Below are positions 51,738 through 64,000 of a stretch of DNA of 64,000 nucleotides, piece after piece. This DNA is from Macrobrachium rosenbergii (Eukaryota > Arthropoda > Malacostraca > Decapoda > Palaemonidae): assembly GCF_040412425.1 (NCBI RefSeq), contig NC_089792.1:19225590-19289589 (forward strand). Direction: 5' to 3'. Made by a program: the position numbers and the translations under genes. Within the stretch, counting starts at the first letter, position 1, and every line of letters begins with the position of its first letter. Below the pieces are notes generated by a model. That model saw only the letters and a list, made by a program, of their open reading frames with translations, had not been told where the DNA came from and did no database searches.

Positions 51738-52379
51738 GTTGAAGAGCATTGTTGCCTGATTAGTTTATATTAGTCTAAAGGTCAAATGCATTGAACATTC
51801 TACACATGATATAAAGAAACACAGTAAATGTTAGCTATGATGGAAGAGAATTAGTGAGCACATAATTGCCTATACAAGCCTTATACTGTACAAGCATGTT
51901 CATGCTCTGTTAAATGATTCTTTATAGATATCGTGCACGTGGAGTCATGGAAAGAAAAATCCTCTTGGAGTAGGGTACCGACTGACTTTATTTATTATCT
52001 CATGTACATCTGTTATTCGTAGAGAGTTTTTTTTTTTAAGCATTTTGACCTTTTATTACTACCAGGTAGGAGTCTGGAAAAAACCTCAATTTACTAAGCA
52101 CAGCAGGGCGCAAACGAAGCTCCATCGATTTACAAGTCTAATGCTAAACTCGTTCGGATACTAAAACTCGCTGCTGTAAATGTATCAGGCATATTTTAAA
52201 TTATAATATATATTTTCAAAAGAATATTCTGTATAATATGTTAGTTAAGAATAAGTTTTTTTTTGTGAACTTCAATTTTTCCTGTAAAAGGATATCCGTA
52301 ACAAATACACGTGGACATCCATGTGGCAGTTATAGAGACAAAATAAATAACAGCCATTAATCAAAGGAGGGAAGGAACA
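50967..52379. other. Unassigned stretch with a (TC)n array
   Basis: (TC)n of about 38 units at 51661-51736. No gene recognised elsewhere. Confidence 0.5.
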
Positions 52380-54270
52380 TTGAAGAATGTTAGGAACTAT
52401 AGAGGAACAGATGGCAGTGATCACCAAGTTGTCAATATCTAGGTTAGGCCTGTACACACTAAAGCTTCTTGAAGAGAACCATCAAGAATCTTTTGCAGTT
52501 GAATGTCGAAATAGATTCTCAGTTCCGGCACTCATACCTGGCAAAGAGCAGACAATCAGTAAGATTGTCTGCTCTTTGGAGTAATATCAGGAATGTATTT
52601 CAGTCCATTTGTAAAGAAGTCTTGGGATATGGAGTAACATGACGTAAAACTCGGATATCGGATGAGACCTGGGATGCAATAAAAAGGAGGGAAAAGGAAA
52701 ATGCAGACAAATTTCGGTGAGGCGATGAAGGGCGCAAAGTCGAACGTCTTGGTACTTCAAGTCTAGTAAACAGAGTTAAATGAAATTCAAGAATATAAAA
52801 GAGAGTATATTTGGACAATGAGGCTGATGATGTTGACAAAACCATGTATTCAAGAAGTGACATTGGTGATTTAGGTAGCCAACGGAATTATTTATGAATG
52901 GGCCATCGATAAAAAGAAAAAGAGGGAAATACCTGTCAGAAGGAGGGATGGGTCAACAATAACTTCGAATGAAGAAGAAAGATAACGCTAAGCTAAACAT
53001 TTTGTGAGGTCATCAGTAAGAGATAGGCGAGGGATAATTCGCTTGACATATCAACCTGGAGAAGACCTAAATGTACTTGTGAAAAAATTCACAGCTTTTG
53101 TTGTGGAATTTAATCCATTATGAAGACATTTAGAAGGTAATAAAAAAAGCAGGCTGTGATGGAAGAACTAATGCAGAGGTGACTTTATCTGAAACTTTAA
53201 TGACGCCTCGTACACCAACTGGGCTCTTGCAGAATATGTTATGAGAAAAAGAAGCCTGATGATCGGGACTGAGTGAGGTAAATATAGAGGCAATGAACTT
53301 GCGTCGGTTTTATTAAAATATTCAGTATGCTTGAGAAAGAAGCTTGATAAAATGCTTTGAGATCAACAAGCTGGTTTTATAAAAGGCAAGAGTTGCACAA
53401 ATCAGATAATTCTGTGAAGGCTTATTGCTCAGCAGTGTGTGTTTGACATTAAAAGTTCCCTTTGTGATGGCTCTTCTTGACTGCGAGAAGGAATTTGACC
53501 GCGTCCGCAGACCAGCGCTACGGAAGGTCGTGCGTCTTCATAGCATTCCTACTAAATATTCGTGAGTGAACTACTTCATTCACGAAATTATTCGGGAATG
53601 AAATAGTTACAAAGCTCATGTTGACGGGGGTCTTGTCAGTGCAATTGCAATAAATAGTGGGGTTCTACCAGGGAATAATAGTTACTTTGCTGTTTGCCCG
53701 AGTAATAGATTTCAAGATAGTAAAAAGGGATGGGAGGTAGGAGAGAAAATTTAGATTGGGGTATCGTTAGAAACTTGACAGGCTTAGAATATGTAGACGA
53801 TGCTGATTTAATCACCATATGCACCACAATAGTTGCAAGGCTTGCTTTAAAAAATGCACCATATATCTAAAGAGCTGGGACTCAAAAGTACATCAAATAT
53901 GAGAATTCATGAGGAGAGTATGCACAAAGGCATGAGCTACCACTAGACGGAGAAAGAATCAACAAATATTTGGAACAATAGCTTCCAGCATAGGTTCTTT
54001 TGAGTTGGAATTTAGTGAAAAAACTTAAAAGGCAAATCAGACAATGAACAGGCAGCGTTAGAAAAGACCTCAAATTCTTCTTAAGTATAATACATTCTGT
54101 ATTGGTATAAGGGTATGAATCATGACATGACAATAAAATCATATTCTGAAAGTTTTTTTTTGAGAATAAAGTCATAAGAAGAATATTAGGAGTCAGATGG
54201 AAGGACAGAGTTTGAAATGATGAAAGTAGGGGAATTACGAATTACATTTGTGTAGGAGATGACTATGAAA
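52380..54270 (+). pseudogene. RTE-like LINE relic (end of endonuclease region to RT C-terminus)
   Basis: Plus-strand pieces in order: SISRLGLYTLKLLEENHQES and FAVECRNRFSV (about 52433-52530), the region between endonuclease and reverse transcriptase; RKTRISDETWDAIKRR at about 52643-52690; QQAGFIKGKSCTNQIILRRL at about 53367-53425, the QAGFRKGRSC-DQI motif; LLDCEKEFDRVRRPALRKVV at about 53470-53530, the catalytic DFEKAFDSV region; a degraded SGVLPG block near 53655; EYVDDADLI at about 53788-53815, holding the second catalytic pair; and RRILGVRWKDRV at about 54178-54215. Many stops and frameshifts. The motif set is that of RTE-like or craniofacial-development-protein-2-like pol genes. Confidence 0.85.
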
Positions 54271-55685
54271 GGGAGGTGAAGATTGTTTAGGCATGTCCTT
54301 CTCACATTCTGTAAAATATACACCATAATGCCCGCTGAGCCTTTGTGGGCGCCAGAAGAGTATGAAGACCCAGACCTTCGTGGGTGAGAACTCTGAAATT
54401 AAGCACAGGAAAGTGTTGAGTGGTAGAATTCACGGAGGCCCTTTGCATCTTTGCAGAACATTTACAGTTTCATGAAGTTGCTTCAACAGTTTTAGGCTAG
54501 AATGTAGCCTTTTGGTTATATTAAAAAATATCTAATGGGTTTAAATACTTTCACATAGCAATAATACATACTGTTTTACATTACTATAGTCTGTTTCATT
54601 TCATCTGTCCACTCACCAACGTAGGTTTTATGTATATGTGACAGCCCGAATTCTCTGACGTCAGTATTTTCGATATCGTAGGCTTATTGTGATAAAGATG
54701 CCAACTTTCTTTTTTAATAATGCATCTGAATGCTTATCTGTACGAAGTACCCTTGCACCTTATTTAAATCATAAACATGTGATTTATATCGATAATACAA
54801 GCACTCGAATGACGAGCTTGTAATAAAGTCTTCTCAGGAAAAGACGCAAAATAACGATGACCAATTTTTTTTCATCATTGTAGGTAAATAAGATGACATA
54901 TAGTCATACGAGTGCGAACTAAAGGTGTTTTAATAATTTTTTGCATGTAAATTACATGATAGCGTGGAATATTGTCTAAGAGGGTGGTGTACCAGGGCCC
55001 TTGGGAGGTGAAAGGAACAACCATTGCAATATTGACTGGAAGGCGGGAAATTCCAGTTAAAACATGGCATGATGGCAATGGTATTGTGGTTTCCCTTTCA
55101 GAATACTTCGCACATCAATAGATTTTTTTCTTGAGTTTACAAATCATTATAACAGCCCAGTGATTGGGCACTCCCGGGACTACCAAATAACTTATCGAAC
55201 GAAAGTTTGAAAGCCTATCGAGTTCCCGTCATCTTTAGGGTTGACTAGACATACATATTTTTTTTTCTTTCATTGATGGGCATTAGAACGATAAAACGCA
55301 AGAATAAAGGTTGCAAGAAAAGTAATTTTCACTGAAATGGAATGAATGCGTGCTTAACAGAAGGCCATCAAGATAAAATATCAGGCAAATCAGTGTCATA
55401 GCTTCATTGGTCCACGCTTCGTATTCTAGCGGTAAACAATATTAAAGGCTATTTAGCAGTTTACGAACTTGGATATATGCATGTAATGAAACTGTACGTA
55501 GAATAAAGTCAGAATGATAAGAAAATCTTGTGATTTGAACAGTTTGTCAGCATAGGTCTAAGTGTAGCCGAGGGTATAATAATGATGTAGGCTAAATCAT
55601 AATTATTGAAAGTTCATCGTTCGTTTGTGTTTGATCTGAGTATACTGTTTGACACAAGCTCGTCTTTGGAGTGCTTGTGTTAGAT
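54271..55685. other. Unassigned stretch
   Basis: No gene recognised. Small phrase accataatgccc near 54324 recalls the accacagtgccc motif after TA arrays elsewhere, too short to interpret. Confidence 0.4.
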
Positions 55686-55817
55686 AAGTATACTTTAGTT
55701 TATCCAGACCACTGAGCTGATTAACAGCTCTCCTGGGGCTGGCCCGAAGGATTAGACTTATTTTACGTGGCTAAGAGCCAATTGGTTACCTGGCAACGGG
55801 ACCTACAGCTTATTGTG
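55686..55817 (-). mobile_element. Truncated SINE, tail half
   Basis: Minus-strand copy containing the tail ttagtttatccagacc, ggctggcccgaaggattaga, ttacgtggctaag and caacgggacctacagcttat, ending abruptly after cttattgtgg. The head and first half are missing, so this is a 5'-truncated copy. Confidence 0.9.
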
Positions 55818-56374
55818 GTACGTTATTGATACCATTCGGCATGTTTATGATTTATATGAGAAGGGCTGAGGGTTATTTATATATTTATGAACATTCAAAT
55901 ACGCTGTTGGAAAACAGTTTAATATTTACCACATCAAGCCAACGATATCGGAAACTTTGATTGCCATCCAATCAAGTGCTACCCATTCGCACGTGCCACA
56001 TCTTCACCCGTGGGTGGCCAGATGAAATGAAACCGACTGTAGTCCCTTTTTTGTTAGGTTAAAAGACTGAAGTATTTAAAAAGGTATGATTTGTGCGCTG
56101 TGATTATTTAAACTCGCATATAATTCCTGTAATCTGTTACATTTATGTATTTTTTAATAGGGTTCAGTTTATTCACGTTATTGACGCATTAGGTTGATTA
56201 ATTGATTGAAGAGATTGATTGTTTTAGAAATTTAAACCTGGTCTTTGAACATACTGTTTCAGCTCAGACACAAACTCTTGAGGTTGAATGTTGACACAGA
56301 CACTGATACTCTGGGCTCGTACTCGTTCTTCACCTCTGAAGATTTAGACTATGAGTTGGCCTAAGCCTTGGAAG
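55818..56374. other. Unassigned stretch
   Basis: Nothing recognised. Confidence 0.45.
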
Positions 56375-56719
<345 letters not shown>

Positions 56720-57233
56720 AACGATAGTTTCTTACTCTCTGTCTCTTTCTCTCTTCTTATCTCAGTACCCAAGGCAGATGGAAAGCTCTTGTGCCAAAAA
56801 AGATTAATGAGTCACATTTCTTTGAAGTTAAGAAGCAAAGACATTAAGCCCTTACAAAATAACAAGAGGTTCTCCCACAATACTCCCTCACCCACTGTCC
56901 TTTTTCCTTTCTTCTTTTGCGACAATGACAGAATCCGTCTTTTAGTTAGGGGAAAAATTTCTTTTAGGAAAAACTTTTTACCTAAGGAATTGTCAAGTTT
57001 ACCTTTTGTTCGTCTGCACAAATATTTGTTTAAAGGAAACAGTTTATGAGAAACAGCCCTTTACTATTGTCTCAGTTTATATCTGTCATATTTTATTCTT
57101 AGCCTTTACGCTTCAGGAAAAATTATATTTTCCTTCTCAAACTTAAGATTCTTATCGATAAGAGTAATTTTATTGATGTTCAAAAGCTAACTGGGAGAGG
57201 ATAGGACAGATCTAGTTGTATTCAGCTGAAAAA
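56720..57233. other. Unassigned stretch
   Basis: A 132-codon plus-strand frame begins in the microsatellite and runs to 57049. Its non-repeat part has no recognisable domain. Confidence 0.4.
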
Positions 57234-57461
57234 ATTAAGTATACCTTAGTTTAACCAGACCACTGAGCTGATTAACAGCTCTCCTAGGGCTGGCCCGAAG
57301 CATTAGATTTATTTTACGTGGCTAAGAACCAGTTGGTTACATAGCAACGGGACCTATGGCTTATTGTGGAATCCGAACCACATTATAGCGAGAAATGAAT
57401 TTCTGTTACCAGAAATAAATTCCTCTAATTCTTCATTGGCCAGTCGGAAAATCGAACGCTA
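57234..57461 (-). mobile_element. SINE, minus copy lacking most of the tRNA head
   Basis: Well-preserved body: ccttagtttaaccagacc, ctctcctagggctggcccga, ttattttacgtggctaagaa, atagcaacgggacctatggc, gaatccgaaccacattatag, gagaaatgaatttctgttac and ttcattggccagtcggaaaa, stopping at tcgaacgc (B box). The A-box part is gone. Confidence 0.9.
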
Positions 57462-57942
57462 AAAGTGCGTAAAAGAATTCTCATAGTTCTTTGGATCTGC
57501 ATATATCATTACCCCAAGTTAGTATCCTTGTTTGAGAATATTCAAAGGAATGAAAGTGGTCCAGATCTCACGGTAATCTTCAGAGTTGTGAGGGTGAAGC
57601 AGTGATGCATTTTAGATAATGTGGGACAACTTCCTGTGAACTTCTTGTGTGCAAGTCGGAATTACCTCCCTAACTTCAAAAGGGGATACAGTATTTTATT
57701 TGTTAGGACTGTCATTTGAATTTATATCATTAGCATAATTTGTTAATTTTCGTTTTACAGTATCATGAATAAAAGTAGTGTGGATTTTTGAACTTATAAC
57801 TGTTTATGTTGACTGAAAACTTATTTGAAAAATTTGACAAGTTATAGTTAGGTGCCTACCGCGTAATTTTAACTTACATTCAACCTGCAGCCATGAAGTA
57901 CATTTTTGATAGTCATTCTTATTAGCAAAATGGAACGAAGCT
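57462..57942. other. Unassigned stretch
   Basis: Nothing recognised. Confidence 0.45.
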
Positions 57943-58092
<150 letters not shown>

Positions 58093-58537
58093 AATTGCTT
58101 AATGTACCTGTACACGGAAATTTACGTATATTTTGAATAAATATGTGAAAGAATTTATAAATTAATTGCTTTATCACTTTTTGAATACATATCAAATGAC
58201 ATATATACTTTAATGTACGTCCTGCTCCAAATTTAATAGTTGTTTCCAGTATTATCAGTACCTTCATTACCTTCTTTGTTGTTTTAACATTGTATTAACC
58301 GGGGAAGGTCGCGTCGTCAAATTAATAATAGTCATAAAACTCTTCGGCATCGATAGATATTTATTTTGCTACGCCAGTCTACAGAAACCAGTCAAACAAT
58401 CCATCTTAAAAATTATCTATATTGACACTTTACTCACTCAACGAACTGGATTTTTTAATTGACTTGTGTGTAGTTCTGGGTGAGGACTTTACGCTTCCCA
58501 TCTCTGTCGAGGCAAAGAGCATTATCTCAAGAGCTTC

Positions 58538-58538
<1 letters not shown>

Positions 58539-58597
<59 letters not shown>
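58539..58597. repeat. (TC)n microsatellite
   Basis: About 29 TC units. Confidence 0.96.
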
Positions 58598-58600
<3 letters not shown>

Positions 58601-58767
58601 GTGGAAATCGTTAGAGGACCCAGTTCATATACTCGAAGTGGGTTATGAGATGTCAACTTCAAGTGGTTTTGTGATCTGTTCATTGAAAGTATTATTGATC
58701 TCGATATTTTCAGACTCACTGCCTTACTCCTCTAATTTGATCTATTTACTTTACAGTAAAATAATTA

Positions 58768-58770
<3 letters not shown>

Positions 58771-58842
<72 letters not shown>
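58771..58842. repeat. (TA)n microsatellite
   Basis: About 35 TA units. Confidence 0.96.
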
Positions 58843-60968
<2,126 letters not shown>

Positions 60969-61614
60969 ATACATATACGTGTATATCATGCATATACTCG
61001 TATATATATACACATGCGTATACATATACATACATACATACTGTATGTATATATATAGATTTATTGATTGATTGATTTTTATGGTTCCTGAATGTACAGA
61101 TTCTTGCAGGTAATAATATTTATTTTTATCTCTCAGTGGTTCTGGATTGCTTGCAACCGTTAGTCACGACTGAAAAGAGGGTGAAAATTGCAGTTTGTCA
61201 AATGGTTGTCTAAAAATGACAGACACGTATTGGCAGTGCAAAAGGCTGCAGCCCCTTACGTTGTTGTCTTTCCTTGCTAATAAGGTGAGCTTTTAGATTA
61301 CCTTTCGATGATTGTCTCATATGAGAACACAGCTTAGGCCTTAATAGGAAATCTAGGCCTCTGGGTGTGATCCAGATTTGAAGTGTGATAGCAAGAGAGA
61401 GGAAGAAATTGAGTACAAGTTTACAGAAGGATAGAATATGTGTGCAAGATTATAATGGGAGAGAAAAAGAAAGCTAGTAATAAAACAGAATTTAAAAAGT
61501 GAACTTGAACTTTAAGGGTAATAAGTTGTTCTACATGGAAGCTTATACATAAAATTGTCCCAGAGGAAAGTATATGAGAATAAATGAAGGAAAAGGAGAG
61601 ACGCATCCTGGCCC

Positions 61615-61945
61615 CGGTGAAGTGAGTGATGTGACGATTTGTGGGAAGTGGAAGATGTCAGAGATTGAAGAATTGAAAGACACCACGGGGTAACAAATGA
61701 GACGCTGCCCTGCTGTACTATAAGTGTGACTTAGTGGTTAACAAAGATTTTTGAGGCATGTACGGAAAAAGGAAATGTTCAGGAACAATATAGTATTTTG
61801 TCCTAGGGAAGGTGTATGGTAAGATTTTGATTGAGAAAGTAAGAAAGAAGGCAAAGTGATTGATGTGGGAAGGGCATTATGAATCCGGCATTTATTATGA
61901 ACCAGTTGTGGAGAAGTCTGAAACAGAAAGGAAAAAGCTTTATAT

Positions 61946-61955
<10 letters not shown>
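61615..61955 (+). pseudogene. LINE reverse transcriptase relic, N-terminal fragment
   Basis: Plus-strand pieces: LTKIFEACTEKGNV (about 61737-61778, equivalent to the EWLT-VCN-EGKVP block), then in another frame GKVYGKILIEKVRKKA-like sequence around 61808-61853 (the GKIYGRILIERV block), then [17 protein letters not shown] at about 61890-61942 (the DQIFV--QL-EK---KGK block). The fragment stops in a (TA)n array. Same lineage as 11.8 and 24.1 kb. The LINE that starts at 62.1 kb is a different family. Confidence 0.72.
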
Positions 61956-62043
<88 letters not shown>

Positions 62044-62056
62044 TTATATATATTAA
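61950..62056. repeat. (TA)n microsatellite
   Basis: About 100 bp TA separating two unrelated LINE fragments. Confidence 0.95.
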
Positions 62057-62088
62057 GATGTTAATATATATGTTAATCTTGATAGCTG

Positions 62089-63592
62089 GGTAGAGACGAT
62101 CCTGATGGTTTCTTTCCTCTGTTTAAAAAAAATTTGTGGTATGTTGTCTCCCAAGAATAATAGATTCTATAGATTTTTATGTCGACGTAGCATCTGCGGA
62201 TGAGTGCAAGCTTGGTAATACAGTTCCTGTTCCAAAGAGTGGCATATCTGAAGACTGCAGTAACTACAGTCCAATTTCTATCTTCCCTTTGCTGTTTAAA
62301 GTTGCTGAAAAGGTCATTTTTAAGCCACCATTTAAGTATGTGGAATCTGGAAGATTGTTAGCTGATAGTCAATATGCATATAGAAAGCAGTTAGGTAACT
62401 GCGACGCTCTTTTAGACTTGACATGCCATTTGCAAGAGAGCCTTGATAAGGTTTTAGAGTGCAGAGTAATTCAGATAGATTTTAGTGATGCTTTCGATTC
62501 AGTAAATCATAAGGCACTTATTTATAAACTTCAGATCCTCGGAATAGGTGGATATGTTTTAGGATTACTTCAAGATTTCCTTACAGGTAGGTAGCAAAAA
62601 GATGCTGTTGAATGGATCTTTAGTGAACCAAGACCTATTTTTTGTCTGGAGTTCCACAGGGTAATGTTCTTGGTCTATTATTATTTTTGGCGTATACAAG
62701 TAATATGGTTGTTGGCCTGGAAAACAATATTGTTCAGTATGCCGATGATGCAACACTTGTGGGTGTAGTACAGTCTCCACTTATGAGAAATGAAGCTGCC
62801 CTCAGCCGCAATCGGGACATGAACCGGGTCAGTGAATGGTGTAGTCGGTGGGGTATGAGGCTGATCTCGGTAAAATGAAAACGCTTATTTATTAACAGAT
62901 CTCGTACAGATTTCCCATCCCATCCTTCCTTTCAGGTGGATGGAACTTTGCTGAATGAATCAGAAGCTATAACTATTTTGAGAAACATCTAATGAAAGTT
63001 TCAGCAAATGCCGCACGAAAGTTAGGTATTGTTCGGAAGCCCTCATATATTTATAACTGATAAAATCAGTGCAACCCATTTTAGGTTGTTTGCGCTTCCT
63101 TTACTACAATACTCTCCTGTGTGGATGTCCGCTTTTGCTAGAGATTTATCTCTTTTAGATAGAGTAGTTCGTTTTGGGAGGTTTCTGTTTCCTAATATTA
63201 GCAGTTATGACTTGTCACTTTTTCACAAGTTGTATTTTAATAGAGATCTTTCACATTCACAATTGATCCCTGATCCTCTTTACCTCCCGAGAGCAACCAG
63301 ATTCGCAGAACAACACTAATATGCAGTAAATGTGCCTCGCTGTCGAACTTCTCAGTCCCAGAGGTCCTTTATTCCTCACACCGCTGGACTGTGGAAGAGT
63401 CTCCCTGAGGATGTCTTGCAATTGGAACTTCAAAAGTTCAAGCGAAGATGCAATACGTTACTACCCAAATACTATTTTCCTTGCGTTTTAATACATTTTT
63501 ATCTGTTTATTTATTTATTTTATCTTTTTAATAAGTGAGATCTTTCTGTATTTCCCTCTTACTTCCTAATGAACACCATGTTCTTTGAAGCT
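62089..63592 (+). pseudogene. LINE (CR1/L2/Jockey-like) reverse transcriptase, best-preserved copy
   Basis: A 152-codon open stretch (62136-62594) contains TVPVPKSGISEDCSNYSPIS (62218-62280), IFPLLFKVAEKVIF, ADSQYAYRKQLGNCDALLDL and VIQIDFSDAFDSVNHKALI with catalytic Asp (about 62466-62520). After a TAG and frameshift it continues SGVPQGNVLGLLLFLAYTS (62643-62700), QYADDATLVGVV with the YADD box at 62738-62749, and EWCSRWGMRL. After more breaks come LLDRVVRFGRFLFPNISSYD, HKLYFNRDLSHSQLIPDPLY, VPRCRTSQSQRSFIPHTAGL and WKSLPEDV to about 63420. A 3' untranslated region shared with the copies at 4.2 and 32.2 kb follows, but it is cut at 63592 by a (TA)n array. The endonuclease half is missing (5' truncation). 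Clade is my estimate. Confidence 0.92.
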
Positions 63593-63685
<93 letters not shown>

Positions 63686-63686
63686 A

Positions 63687-63744
<58 letters not shown>

Positions 63745-63770
63745 TATATATATATATACATACACACACA
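63593..63770. repeat. (TA)n array at the LINE 3' boundary
   Basis: About 165 bp of TA with phase breaks, replacing the last roughly 75 bp of the LINE 3' untranslated region and its (TAA)n tail as judged from the 32.2-kb copy. Confidence 0.94.
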
Positions 63771-64000
63771 CAACATCAGTGTATAGTTTCCGACTCACAT
63801 ATAATCTATTTTTGTCTCTACCACTCAGTCTCCAAGGAAGGTAAGAGCCACAGATGTACACATAATCCTTGAGGAGAGGAGATATTGTGCTTAAGACGAA
63901 ATGACTCAAGTCCTGGTATTTATACAGATTGGATGGACTAGTTGTGCATAACATTTTTATATCACTGTGTTGTAAGTAAATTGTTGGGCATCATAGAGAT

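Overview
The window looks like non-coding, repeat-saturated nuclear DNA from an animal, most likely a decapod crustacean (shrimp, prawn or crayfish type). The basis is circumstantial: AT-rich sequence, very dense and very long (TA)n, (TC)n and (CA)n microsatellites, a tRNA-headed SINE present five times that I remember as typical of decapod genomes, Penelope-like elements with a GIY-YIG endonuclease, and many decayed non-LTR retrotransposons. A database search would settle the organism. I find no host protein-coding gene that I can support; one orphan open segment with good splice-site context (35765-35963) is the only candidate exon. There are no rRNA genes, convincing functional tRNA genes, CRISPR arrays or bacterial features.

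Layout. 0-5 kb: a back-to-back pair of tRNA-like SINE heads, a minus-strand LINE relic, a hairpin MITE-like element and the 3' end of a second LINE family. 5-11 kb: mostly unique-looking AT-rich DNA with microsatellites and one 160-bp direct repeat pair. 11.8-19.5 kb: a LINE relic, then two tandem diverged blocks of about 3 kb. The first carries a badly decayed Penelope-like reverse transcriptase/endonuclease; the second keeps only the flanks and a two-unit repeat. 20-31 kb: a SINE with target-site duplications, a minus-strand LINE relic, and minus-strand Ty3/gypsy integrase and reverse transcriptase fragments in an unusual order. 32-41 kb: a LINE 3' end, the candidate exon, a LINE relic, a mariner-like foldback element, and a Penelope-like element whose 5' half is inverted against its 3' half. 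44.7-50.9 kb: a (GA)n-containing minisatellite, a long inverted repeat of LINE-derived sequence and two SINEs. 52-58 kb: an RTE-like LINE relic and two more SINEs. 61-63.6 kb: a LINE relic followed by the best-preserved LINE of the window.

Functionally nothing here forms a pathway. The content is a record of retrotransposition (several non-LTR lineages, Penelope-like, Ty3/gypsy, SINEs), followed by decay, inversion and microsatellite expansion. The most informative structures are the twin-priming-like Penelope inversion at 40-41.2 kb, the IN-before-RT order of the gypsy fragments at 29-31 kb, the recent-looking SINE at 50.7 kb, and places where paralogous sequence has been replaced by TATATA runs, which may be biology or an assembly/polishing artefact.
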